Source: Anoplopoma fimbria
Lineage: Eukaryota > Chordata > Actinopteri > Perciformes > Anoplopomatidae
DNA: 64,000 bases
Direction: 5' to 3'
Assembly (NCBI RefSeq): GCF_027596085.1
Contig: NC_072451.1
Span: 9,811,098-9,875,097 of the forward strand
The translations under genes were made by a program, and so were the position numbers. A model generated the notes under the pieces. The model was given only the letters and a program-made list of their open reading frames with translations. It searched no databases and had not been told where the DNA came from. Of this stretch, positions 14,373 to 27,500 are shown piece after piece (within the stretch, counting starts at the first letter, position 1; each line of letters starts with the position of its first letter).

Positions 14373-15307
14373 CTTCTTTAGGGAATACTCTCTGCCACCG
14401 AGCGTCGTACAGGCCGAACACTTTAAACAAATCAGAAGACAGGAACCCTGGTGATAATGAATGATTTGCAGGGTTGTACAACTTGAAACTATTCAGGGCA
14501 CGATTGTGACGTATTCATGGCCTACTGACTGCAAACTGCATGCTGGGAGAAAACTTCTCTCTTCAGCAGGTCAGCATGCAGTAGTTTCCTGACATGTCAA
14601 TAAAGGGAGTTGATTTGATTAACTTCATTCTGACATCCAAATTTGTAGCCTAAATGACTGTTTGTGCAAACTGACCTCACAACTAGATGGTAGTATAATA
14701 AAAAATGTCAAATGAGCAAAAACAGGTCAAATGTCTCATACAATATACATAATATTAGTAGTATACAGTCATTGGTATTATACAGCCATTCAAGGATGGA
14801 TTTACTTTTATTTCTATTACATTAACTTATCCGGATTCAGATTCCCCAGTTATACCACATCGACAGCCTCCATCCAGTACACCACCAGTAGATCCAGGAG
14901 ATTGCCGTCTGTCCTCACAGATGCTGGCCGGATGGAAATGATATGCAGAGCGCCATTTCAAACTATTATTCTTATTATTATATTCGCGCAATTTTTATTT
15001 TCTTAACAAAAACATTGTGTTGGAAGTTATTTACTGTTTTAATGGTGTGTCTTATGTGTTAAAGAAAAGCTTTACTGATAATAAAGTATGTGTAATAAGT
15101 AAGGCCCTTTCATATGATTGGTCACTGATTCAAGGCTCATTGTGACAATGTGAGAGAGTGATGAGGCTCAGTTGAGTGATTCATGTACCCATGTAAAAAA
15201 ACTTGGTACTAAAATGTAATTGTCTTTCCAACCTATATTTACAATGTCCTAGTGTAGTGTAACTTGTAATGGAAAATTATATTAGTGTATGTTGGAAGTA
15301 TATAGTG

Positions 15308-15383
15308 TAAAGGTTTTGAATGAAATGTACTATGATGTGAAGATTTTACTCTAAAGGTTTTGAATGAAATGTACTATGATGTG
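15308..15383 (+). repeat. Two-copy 32-bp direct repeat
   Basis: The 32-base unit starting taaaggttttgaatgaaatg occurs at 15308-15339 and 15352-15383, with 12 bases between the copies. A local tandem duplication. Confidence 0.85.
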
Positions 15384-15659
15384 TATTCTAAAGGTCGAGA
15401 ACCTCGTCTCTGTATGTTAAGTTACACTGTGTGGAGACGCTCCTTATGTCCCTTCATTCATGCCCCCACCTTTTGGCCCTCTCACACCTTGGTCCTTCCT
15501 CCAAACCTGAGACTCATACCCACCTTTTGGTCTTCTTCCTCTCCTTTGTTTTTCTACCTCTTCTTTGATATTCCCCTCCTTCACCCATTCATTGTCAGGA
15601 GATGCTAACTCAGAACTGAGCCTGGCCACCCCGGCTCCCATATATGCAGGGGTGAGCAG

Positions 15660-16187
15660 CCTGACTCGGGAGTTCAGTACTTTGCAGCCTCCCGGTGACC
15701 CTGTAAACTTCTGGCTCTTTCATGCAAAGAAATAAAATACAGCAAGGACATTTCATTTGTCATTGGATCATTATTTCTGGACAGTCTGGAGTCAGTGGGT
15801 GAGAGGGGGATGAAGGCCAAACTCGGAGCCATCCTGGACAATCCCTCTCTCCATGAGGAACTGTGGCAGCTGGGCAGCTCTTTCAGCCATCGGCTGATTC
15901 TACCAAAGAGCAGGACGGAGCGCTCATTTGTGCCCACTGCCATCAGACTGTACAACAACAGCGGAGACCACAGTCTGTCATCATGCTGACCAGCCCCCCC
16001 CCCCCCCATGTGGATATACTGTACATTTTTTATTTGTATTCTTATTTTTTATTTTATTCTATTTTTATTTTATTGTATAATATGTGTATTTATTATCTGT
16101 TTCTGTGTAGTTGAGCTGCTGCAACACTTGAATTTCCCCCATGGGGATCAATAAAGGAATATAATAATAATAAGGAATATAATAATT
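15660..16187 (+). mobile_element. LINE 3' fragment with post-RT coding end and tail
   Basis: 15795-15989 encodes KLGAILDNPSLHEELWQL, then SSFSHRLILPKSRTERSFVP and TAIRLYNNS. This is the conserved segment after the reverse transcriptase in fish L2/Rex-like LINEs. It is followed by a C-run, an AT-rich 3'UTR, tgaatttcccccatggggat, an AATAAAGG signal and an (ATAATA)-type tail. The RT itself is absent, so this is a 5'-truncated copy. The left limit is approximate. Confidence 0.75.
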
Positions 16188-16359
16188 TCAACGCTCATTG
16201 GGACTCATCTCGGGACATAGATAGTACTAGTACAAATTGGGTATTAGTATAGTAAATTGTATTGGAAAAACTTCCACCACAAACTGTTTTGGGTTCTTTT
16301 CTTGGATTCCGATGGGCTTAGCGTTATTAAATAGCAGGTTTTTTTTTTTTAATTGAAGT

Positions 16360-16616
16360 TTGGCATCGGGGCTGGACATATCGGGTATCCGCTCTCACTG
16401 GGCAGCCTGCCCGCAGTCTGGACGAAGAGGGGAGGGCAAGTCCGCCCCCGTTAAGTGTGTCGCTGAAATGCGGAGCCAGTTATGACCACCGGGATGTTTT
16501 CACTTTACGCTAATGTCAGTGTTGAACGATGCACGTCGGTAGCTCGGTGGCCAACGCGGCGGCAGGAGGCACTGACGGCTTCGAGGTCAACTTGAAAAAT
16601 TAACGTTATCCGTCCG
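16360..16616 (+). promoter_or_regulatory. CpG-rich promoter and noncoding first exon of st3gal3
   Basis: GC content and CpG frequency rise sharply here against AT-rich flanks. The block ends in a consensus donor (ccg|gtaagg, exon end 16616). The next acceptor on this strand that leads to a coding exon is at 18421, giving a noncoding leader spliced to the start exon. No TATA box is seen. The transcription start is not defined by sequence. Confidence 0.55.
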
Positions 16617-18421
16617 GTAAGGGTCTGTGAACGGCTTGCTTGCTAGCGTAGCCAGCTAGTCGTGCCTATTGGCTACTTGATACATCGTTATTACATGTAT
16701 CCAATATTACATCGTATTCCATGTTGTCTGATTCATGTCGTGCATTGAAGGGAAGGGCGTATTTTTTTAATCTCCCACCGACAGCCGGCCGGCCAGTGGA
16801 ATAACGGAAGTTATTACGGTAGCTAAAATGCTATCATCACTGTGGCGAATATAGTATATGAGCTGCGTTAACGCTAGCTTCGCTGCTAGCTGCAATAACA
16901 TCACTGTGCTTCATTTTTTTGGTGTCACCGTCATTATTGTCACTGTTTCTACAACGTTGCGTTCACTGTCACTTGTTTTCCAACATGGAAAAACCGCTAC
17001 TTAAACAATACTCGATTTAAAGACCAGAGTAAATTCAATTAACTGACCTAACGTTAGTGGTTAAGCTCGTTCCCCACACTAACTCACCACTACTGTCACC
17101 ATTACTGCTAACTTTCCATCAGTGGGTCTATGTGTGTCAGTATTTATTACCACAGTCGCATGATATCGTGTGAATCGGTCGCTTGGAACCAAACTGGCCT
17201 CCAAGCAAATTGAGCGACCGTTTTTCTGCTGTCAAATTCAATGGGAAACAAACTGTGAAAAAACCTAAGGAAACATTTCATCTGATGCTGTTAAAGGAAG
17301 CTAAAAACAGAGTGGTGACCTGTGCGTTGTGTTCAAACACAGAGAGTAAGCCTATTCTAAATACTACACCCACACTGCTTCTCTTATTAGACTTGTAGTG
17401 TCATATGTTGCATCTCAAGTATTATATAATAATAAAGTTTTAGTATTACACTCAGTACAACTGGTTTGTAAAGATTGTTTATAACAGATATAGCATTTTG
17501 ATAAAATGAAAAATAAACAAGAAATTATAATACATTTGCTAATAAATCATTATATTGTATAATATGATTTTTTATTTAATTTATTGTTTTTTAGTTCAGA
17601 TAGAGTGTCTATGAATAGTAAGAAACAGGGAATTGAGTCAGGGAAGTGATAAATAACGCAATATTACTCATCAATGCAATTTACTCACAATTCTACCTTT
17701 ATTGTAACTGAGCTTCCACAAAGTAGAGGAGTTCCAGAGTTGAATGACTAAAGCGGTAGTTTTATTTCTGCAAACCATGCATCAGTTCAACGGCCCAAAA
17801 AAGTATTTCATTAACCCGACATGCACGGGGCAAATGTGCACTGTGGTAAAGATAAGGTAACAATGCAGGTGTTGCCTCAAGGCACCCTGGTTTTTTTTTT
17901 GTCACCATCTTTTTAATACATTTCCCACGCCATCCTCACAAAATTGCTAACACGTACAAACATACAAATTCCCTCACACACACACAAATAACAAGGCATA
18001 TCATAATTGTACACTAAGCTACTACAAAATATACAGCTACAATATATTTTACATAAAGGATATCACCAGCTCTTCGGGCCCCTAGCTTTTCTCTTTTAGC
18101 ACTGTTTACAGATGCAATCTGGGGACCTCAACCATATTAAGCATTTTGAGCCTTAAGGCATCTTTCATTTCAGTTTACATCACACTTCAGTGGTGCATAC
18201 AGTTACTAGGAATCGAGTGGATCTGTCGTGACAAAGCCCCATCTCCAAGGGTAGATTGCTACAAATGAAGTATCCTCTGCAGGAAAAACACTGGATGAAT
18301 TTGACACTTCTGCTGACTGTGGCAGAGTCTCAGGCATCCAATATCTGTGGAGGACTGTATTAAGTAACAACAAGCCGTGTATGAGCACAGGAGTAACCTC
18401 ATTATTTCCTCTAATAAACAG
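16617..18421 (+). other. st3gal3 first intron (predicted)
   Basis: Runs from donor gtaagg at 16617 to acceptor aaacag ending at 18421. CpG-rich at its start and AT-rich later. No additional exon was recognised. Confidence 0.5.
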
Positions 18422-18570
18422 GCACCGGTGCGGGACGTGCCATGCACTCTAGCTGGAGATGAGAATGAAACCCAGTCGCCAGTTCTTCCTGGGCCTGTGC
18501 TCCATGCTGGCCCTGGGATTCCTGTACAACTCAGGGTGGATCAGTTTACGTGGATGGGGCAAGGATTCAT
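18422..18570 (+). CDS. st3gal3: st3gal3 exon with start codon (coding from 18459)
   Basis: Acceptor aaacag ends at 18421 and donor gtaagt starts at 18571. Coding begins at ATG 18459 (a second in-frame ATG is at 18465). It encodes the cytosolic tail, membrane anchor and start of the stem, ending GWGKDS plus one base. Confidence 0.85.
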
Positions 18571-21500
18571 GTAAGTATTTCTGTGATAAGATAATGTCGT
18601 ATACACTATGACCTTTATTCATTTTTATATCCGTGATCAGTGGAAACAGCATCAAAGGGATCTTATCTTACCTCCTCTACACAAGTCACTGACACGGGCC
18701 GTTCCTCGGAGAGTGTTCAGTGTCTGACACAAACATGAAAGTCACATTAGAGCAGAGAGCATTAGTCATTTCAATCTAAATACCACAGAAGGACTGGTCA
18801 GTATCACTTCATATCAATATCACAAAGATTGACGCATTTTATATCAGTAATGGTAATGAACTTCATCTTATAAGATACACTTATAAACAACACTTTGAAC
18901 AAGTGAACAACTCCTGAACAATAAGTCATGGATTATGATCTTAGACTTTATATAAGAAGCGGACGTTGTTGTCGTGATGTCACCCATTGTAACCCACAGG
19001 TTACATGCTATCCCACTGCATCTCATGTAGCTTAACAGAGCTGGCTCTCTTAGAATAGAGGAAATGTGACCGATATGACACAATTAATTTCATCATAAAC
19101 GTTTTCAGTCCCAGACTGGATATTCTAATTCTTATAGCTGATGTCACTCCAATTAGGAAAGGGACGATATGAAAACTTTATGTCACAATTATCCTGGCCA
19201 AAATAATTGGATGGACAACATAATCCCAATAATCATCAGAATATGCTTAAAATGGCACTAAACATACTGGAATCACAAGGTATAAATGAGGTAATGATAA
19301 AACACAAGCTCCCCCTACATAAATAAAGGATAGATAAATAATACATTGTGTGATTTTGTTCTTTCTTAAATGTTAATTCCTACATTTTAAAATCAGTTAA
19401 ATCGTTTTCTCTACAGTCTGGAGAGCTAAACAGCTTTTTCAGTCACTCGTGTAAGAATATACAAGATTATACAGATAAAGGAAATTCACCACCATCAACT
19501 TATTGCGAGTGTTTTTTTACTCCAAAACTGTTTGGCTCCATAGTTTGGTCTGTTGTTGAACAGGTGCGTAGTGAGTAAGGGCACTTACATACAGTAAAAT
19601 AATTTCCTGCAATCTGTCTACGTTGCTTCTATTTACATTGACAACAATGAACAATGGGGATGGGAAGCGCTTACTGTCAGGTATCACCTTAACTGCTGCT
19701 CATAAAACGTCCTCTTTAAGAAATAAGTAACTGACTGTGTTTTTATGCCTGTAGACTTAGATGGTTTGTTGTAATAAAAGGGGAAGGGACAGCCTGTTTG
19801 AAGAAACAAATTAAAACGTCATAATTGAGATTTATTGACCAGCCCTCAGTTTTACTGTGTCTTTTTTTTGGTTTGGGAACACGGCTTAACATCATATATA
19901 TTTGCAATGCATTAATAGAGACCCTTATCAAACATTTGCTGGTGTATTCTTTATGTTGGTGTTTTGGATATACAGATGTGTCACAGTCGATCTATAATAC
20001 AGCTCCATGAGCTGGAAGTTCAGCTTTTGCCATACATACACATCATACAAATAAATCAATAATCTAATTGATAATGAAACTAATTATTGGTTACAGCCCT
20101 GTTTGTGTTGTTTTTGCAGTCAGGGTGTGATGTAACTTTCTACCAGATGGGGGACCCCGTCCATTTACTTACAGACAGGATGATTCATTGCTGGTTTCAG
20201 TTTACAATGTTTCAAAGTGTCCTTTATACTAAAATCCAGGAAATGAACCAACTTATTTTGACTTAATCTTTGCCGTTTGTGGATGCATCTTATCAAACCA
20301 GCCTCTGAGTTAATGTTTTTTTTTATTATATCCAACAGTGAAGCAGTGGCTATTCCTCAATCTGATTTGAAAGGTGCCATACCTCATTCAAAGAGGTGAA
20401 ATCCTATCAGATAATTTATAATCAGTCATCAATCAGAGTCTTTAATTTAGAGCCTTACCATGCAGACATGGGCCACTTTAAATGTAAATATGTATTATGC
20501 ATTGCTCACAAAATAGTGTTACACACAAAATACATGAACTATGGCAAGTAAGTTTAAGGTTATATTAGCAAAGGTATTTATGAATGAATATGACTGGAAA
20601 TGAATAAAGTTAGGCTGAAAGGTTCAGGGTCAGAAAAAACAAATACTGTTCGCTACACACTACCCTGCTGCTTATACTATTTAATCTGCAGTTCAATAAA
20701 CTACCAGTGACGTAAATATTACCGGCTGGACATCTGAAAGCCTCGTGAGTCCAAGCAAATGAGACCACTTCATTATTCTTTTACTTAAAATCCTGTTTTT
20801 GCTGAGCTCCAATAGTTTATGTATCATTTTCTACGGTGATTTAGACGTTACGCAGAGCAAGGTCCGTACATCACAGTTGAATCTTGGTACAGATGCCACA
20901 GGGTAGGGCTGTGCAAAACAATATAACCTATAAGTGGTACCGCATCATGACAATATGATCATATCCTGTTAGCAGTTTACAAAATTCAAAATTCTGTTGT
21001 GGAAATGATTCCAAAAATCTGTTTATTCACCTTTTTCACTTTAAACCACGTGCCGGGATGGTGTAGACGTTTCTATTAGATGCCAAAGAACTCAAGGATA
21101 TTAAGCAATGGTCTGAACACGGATTACCATCAACCCTCCCTTTTCTCATGGCATATCCTCATGAAACTGGTGTCCCCATTGAACTGTAGTGCAAAGTGGT
21201 GTTTTGGTCCTTCTTACTTCTAAGGAAAGAGAAACTCAATTCCAATCTGGCACCCCACACCTTTGGCATTATTGACTTGGCCATTGCACGTTTGTTTGGA
21301 GAGTTCCAAATTAACTAAACCAATAAGTGCAGTGTAGTTGAGTTCAATTGGACATTAGAACCCTCAAACAGGAAGTCTGCACCACCACAGAAAACCTCTT
21401 CACTTCTTTGTAATTAAACAACTTCAATGTCATACAAATAACTACGATATTCTAAATCATATTTTCTTCATTTATCTTCATCCAGTGTATGACAATCAAG

Positions 21501-24500
21501 GGTTCCTTCTGAAGCTGGATGGCGTCAGTCTGTAAGTATACATTTTCTATTCATACACTATATTTAAACCTTGGGGGCTTGTTTTCAGGCACTATATCAG
21601 TGGTGACACGAGGTGTATTGGGCCAGCACTATTGAATTGTCCCTACTGTTATTTACATTTTTTTTATTGTACTGTATATATCATTTGTGTGATAATATAC
21701 AACCATCGCTTGACTAAATCCCCTCCATGTCCACAGGCCGTTGGAGCTGATGTACAAGTACGGCAATCTAAGCGAGGGAACCTGTAAGCCTGGTTTTGCC
21801 GCCGCCAAGATGGCAGCCATTTATCCAAAGTAAGAATATGCACAAGCCATGGAAGTGAGCTTTTTAAACACCAAACATAATTGGCATGATCAGTGTGACC
21901 CTGGTGTAACCGGTAATGTTGGTGCTTGGGTTCTCTGAGAACATGATCACTACTTAGTTTGGTAAATTATTTAGTCTTCACAAATGTACCTGCAAATGCA
22001 AGATTTCAACGGTGTTAGACAGGGTTACCAAATGAAACTGCCAATTGTTGCAGACGGTTCTAATTTTTTATAGAAGCGTTTTATAGTCTACAGTTTATAT
22101 TTGCCAACCATGCAGTGGCTTTATAAAGTTTGAAGGGCTAAAAAGTTTAAAGTGCTGTAATATATCTTTTTTTATGAACTGACACATAGACAGTAAAACA
22201 TGAATAATGTGGCTCTGCCATGTGACCTTCCACTGCTCGTTTTCACAGACACTAAATACGTTTAAGATAATAGAAATGTAATCATTTCGGCTGACGTGAG
22301 TAGTAGCACTCTTTGTGTCATGCGAGGCAGGATACTTTCACAATAAAATCCTGCAGACACCCTTTGCAAACACAGACAGTTGGTTGCTTGTTGTTATGAG
22401 GAAACAGCTACTGTAATGTCTGCACTGTCCGAGCATTTTGTCGGATTCAAAAAATACTCCTGCCAGAAAAGTGGATTAAATAAAGCAAGATATCGTTTGG
22501 TTCTAAAATGAGAAAGTTTGTGACCCTGACCGCCATGTTGAAAACAGTATAGGAAAAACAAGCAGCGCCCACCGAGTGGAGCGAATTATCTCATTTCACA
22601 ACTAGACCGTAACACTATGATATGTTTCTGTCAAAATGAGGTGAAAAAACAGCAACAGAATCATATTTTACATTTGTTGTTTTCACTCGGGTGCGGTAGA
22701 ATCTTGCAAAGGCAATTAGGAGTTAAAAAAGGGAGGCAGAGAAATCTGATTCATTCACAAATGATCTGTCTTGTGTACTTCTGTCAGGAATATATAACAC
22801 TGTTTTATGTTTAATATTAACATAATCCTATATGTTTTGTATAACCACTGTGATACATCTATAGTTATAAAGGGCTCTTTTTTGCCTTAGGGATGTCAAG
22901 AGAACTGAAACTTCATTACCAGGTTGATGCAAAATTCTAAAAACGTGAAGGTACTAGTTTTCCTAAACAACGAAGTAGAACTATATAAAATAGATAATAG
23001 AGAGGGCATTTTGAACTTTTTAACTATCAACAAAAACCATAGTTATAAATCACCCACTGCATGACTAAAGACTGTCCTACTACAAGTACTCTCCTTCAAA
23101 CAGTCCTATTTTATAGAAAGCTCTCTGAGCTCAGAGTGGTACGGTAGAGTAAAGATCCCATTTCTGCCTCTGCATTATTAAAGACTGAAGACGTCCCCAC
23201 CCTGTTAAAGCCCTTCACCTGCACATGTTTTCAGCACTATGTGTAAAATGAGTCAGAAGACGCAGTGGTCCGACTGGGCCAATGCGTTGTGCAGATCTAT
23301 TTTTGTCCTCTTCTGCTCTGCCGTTGTCCCAGTGCGTGAGAAAACCTTCGGACCGGTTCACTTACCCACTTACTCTCTGAGCACCGGAGACACGCAACCC
23401 TCCAGCCCACCGGGGCCCTGAGACAGCGGCGTTAATGAAGTGTGCTCCCAGAGTCCAGATTGTAACATGTTAAAATAATACAGGAGGATTTTCCTCAAGA
23501 GGAAGGAGCGTTGAAATGCCCAGGGCATCCTTGACCCATTTAATCTGCTGTCTTTGCTCAGCTGGTCCCTCCTCACTTGATGGAAAACTGCTGCAGATAC
23601 AGAAAACACAACCAAATACAGAAATGTGTTGCAAGTAGCTCACAAGACAACAGACACTGTTTCCAGGGGACACTAAAAAGGGACGCACACGGCTGAAATG
23701 ATTCAAAACTGCGTTACAAAAATACTGTTGCATGTAGTATGAATTTAATTGGGACATACTACTTCCTCCTAAAGTTGCACCTTGAACTTTGACCCTATTG
23801 CTCATATCTCTGCTGCACAAATTGTTGTGGGTCAAAGTGGCCAAAAATGCATGCTGGCTTGCATTCTGCAAAATGCTACAGGATAACATTAAATTAACAG
23901 GCTATGACATTAATAGTTACTTTCAGAACTTGTCAAGCGGACATCAAGTTAAACTACTGGTAGGATTTGCTGACATGACGAATAAAATAAAACCAATCAC
24001 TTTGCTTTAATTATTTATCAGTTATCAATTCACTTCTGCACGTTCTCTCTTTCCAGAATGTGTCGGTATACATTTTTTTATATTATTCATGCCATCAAAC
24101 TGCAACTTATTTGGACTTAAACCACTAATTTTGCAATTTATTTTCGTCATTGAGAGTTACTAGCTGACAATTCTGAAAGTAACTATACCCAGCTAACATA
24201 ACGTTAGCCTGTTTCACAATTATTTGTGCACATTTCTTCAGATCATTTGAATTGGCAGGCTAATAATAAGCAAAGGCTAATGCTAGGTTTACAGCCGATG
24301 TCTGCAACAAAATCTGAATCAAGTAATCACAATGTTAAAATGAGACTCAAAAAGCAACAACATTTTAGCTTGTTTTGGACACTTCAATAATTTAGGGCTG
24401 CCAACTTTTCAATTTAGTTTGGAGTGAGACAGGGACATCACGTCTGATTTTACATGAAGCACATCTATGGTTGAGGGATTGCCTGCTATGTTTACGCTCT

Positions 24501-27500
24501 GAATTTCAAATATTGCACTGTTTAACATAGTCAGGGTCATCTGAAGAAGACTTATTTTAGTAAGTTTAGCCAACTTTCCCTTTCATTTTCTGACAATTCT
24601 GAAAATATCTGCAAACCCCTGAAGAAAAACATGTTTTTATTTAATCTAAGTGAGATTAAAATATGAATGCGTAAATTGTATGTGGTCATAGTCAGGAACA
24701 TTTTGAGCAGAAATCCTACCAACTCCAGCAAACATATTGTGTCTGTTTTATCAAACTGGGACTTCTTTACTGACGGCCTCATTTGGTATTTAAAATGTGA
24801 AGAATTATTGCTCTAATTAAGTCTTTATGTTTTCGCAAACAGAGGCTCACCTGAGCGCATTTTATGGCGCTGCTGTTGCACTGTGCTGCTCTGTCATGTC
24901 TGTTATGTGCTGGCGGTGATAGTGAAACCGACTCTAAAACACCTTTTTAAACCCATCACCCAAAAAAAAGATAAACAATTTGATACAGAATTACCAGAAA
25001 TAAACTCTGTCTTACCTTATTCATGTACTGAACCTACGGCCATTATAGAAAGATGTTCAAGCTTGAGAAAACCATTGAAACACACAATCAGAAGCTTGAA
25101 CAGTTTTTTTTAATTCTTATTTTAGTTTTTAATTCCAATTCCAATTTTATTTCATTCTTTTACTTTCTTTATTTTATTGTACTTTTTTTGTCATTCTTAT
25201 TTCATCATATCCTGTCCCATCTTAGTATGGAGCAGAAGGGCAAGATGCATCATTAGTAGCTGATTTTTTCACCGTGTTGAAGTGTTTTCAGGTTTGTCTC
25301 AATTATTTCGTAGACCTTCCAACATTGACTGATTAGCAGCTGTTTTGTGTTTCCAAAATCAGAGCTCATTTGCAGTTCATTATGTGATATTACACATGAA
25401 GGAAACGAGCTGCCAAAGCTGCAGGGGTTGACTCGGTTAAAGAAACACTTTTCCTTCTGTTTCAGTTCTTCCACAGCGACGGTTTATGCGCATGTGGCCT
25501 TTTGGAGGCTTGATTTTTCAAAATTGGACACAGATTATTTAAGCAGTTAAAGCCAAATGTATTTTTTGTGGAACCTATCAAAACAATACTGTTAACTTGT
25601 TTTGTTAAGGAGTTTTTGTCTAATCTGATTAATTTTTAAGTTTTAGGGAGACTTTTATTAATTACCAATTTCATTTTTTGCTGCTATATTTATGTCAGTT
25701 AGATTGTAAATGAAACACGTTTGTCACTAGGGTTGTGAAATCCTGAGGACCCTCAATGACATCGTGGTCAATTTTTTAGGGGGGTTATAAATTCATGTTT
25801 GTTTGTTACTTCTCACCTCAGGGATCTTGACAAAATGCATTTACACATACATACTGTACGTAGAGCACATACATGTCCAGTTGTGCTTAAACACGAAGCT
25901 CAACTGTGAAAGCTTAATCCCCCCAAAGTGGAGACAGATGTAAAGATTAAATAGAGCATAGCATGTTTAATGCTGTGGAGCAACAAACTAACAAAATACA
26001 CTTAACTGTGTAATTTTTCTTTTACACGCAATGTTGAGCGCACCTTCATTGAAAATGAACTGAAAGGTGGTAACCAGCCAGTTGGACTTTGTTCATATAG
26101 AGTCAGTAATCATCTTATTATATCGTATTATCTGGTTCACTTACCCTTATTTTTGCTGTTTCTGTACACAGCAATAAGTTATAGTGTATCACTGTTGCAG
26201 ATTATATAGATATATCACATACAATAATACTGAACTAATACTTAACAACTTTTCATACAAAAATGCTTACTTTTACAACTAGTGTTGACCAACAAATACT
26301 GCCAGGGACCACCAGAACCCAACATTTGTTTTGGTCTGTTTGACCTTTGACCTTTTTAGTTTAAGATATTAAGTTAAAACCAAGGTATGATTTGATTCAA
26401 TTTTGGTTCCTGCTAGCCACATGGATCTTTGGTATATAGGATAATATTTAGTATTGGTTCTTATGTCGGCTGATGAGGAACAAGAAATTGCTGTACAGTA
26501 CAAGCTTGTTTTGTCTATGTTAAAATATTTTATTATATTATGAGAATATTGATATCAGTATCAGCCCCAAAAGTCCAGTATTTGCCTGTACTTTTTTTGA
26601 CATGAAGCTATGTGAAAATCAGGGTTTGCTGATGAATTTTCCTCCACCACCACCAACCTCCTCCTTTATGTATTGTTAATTAACTCAAGATTTGATGTTT
26701 GTGTATAATGTGTGTTTGTTAAAAGGGAATTAGTGCTTCAGCAGAATCCCTCTTATTTTCTGATGCTACTGTTCAACGATTTGTTATGAACAAGTTAAGT
26801 GTCTTAAAACTTGAATTATCTCTACTGACCAGCAGGGGCGACTCCTCTGGTTGCAAAAAGAAGTCTGATTGTATAGAACTATGAGAAAATGACTCTACTT
26901 CTCACTTGATTTATTACCTCAGTAAACATTGTAAACATGAGTTTATGGTCTCAATCTCTAGTTTCAAGTCTTCTTCAATACAGAATGACGTTCATTTAGT
27001 AAATTATGGTCCCATAAGTATGCTTTAGGGCGGGCTTACTGTGATTGACAGGTCGATACTGCAACCACAGCCGTATACGGCATCTCTACTTCACGCCTCC
27101 ACATTCTAGATATGGTCCCTTCCATTCATTGGTTGGAAAACAACACGAAGGCGAAGGCCAAAATGCCAAAATCAAAGCTTCATAAGCAGTACACAAATCA
27201 ATGGGTGACCTCATGATGACTAAGTCCACTTCTTATATACAGTCTATGGTTGTTGGTGGTCTAAAACCTTCAACCATCAACATCAGGGCAAAAGTATCAC
27301 TTTAAACATGTACTGCCCTCTATGCCTTTAAACATTTACTATCCAGACAAAATACACTGTCCATCTGCTGCCACAAAGCAAAATGTTTTTTTTATTCACA
27401 TAGAAATAGCAGTCACTTCATTTCGTTTATATTACCTCTGGTGCTGGGCCCTGGTTCAATCTCCGGACTATCCTGGTGGTCAGAAGCAAACAAGCATTGC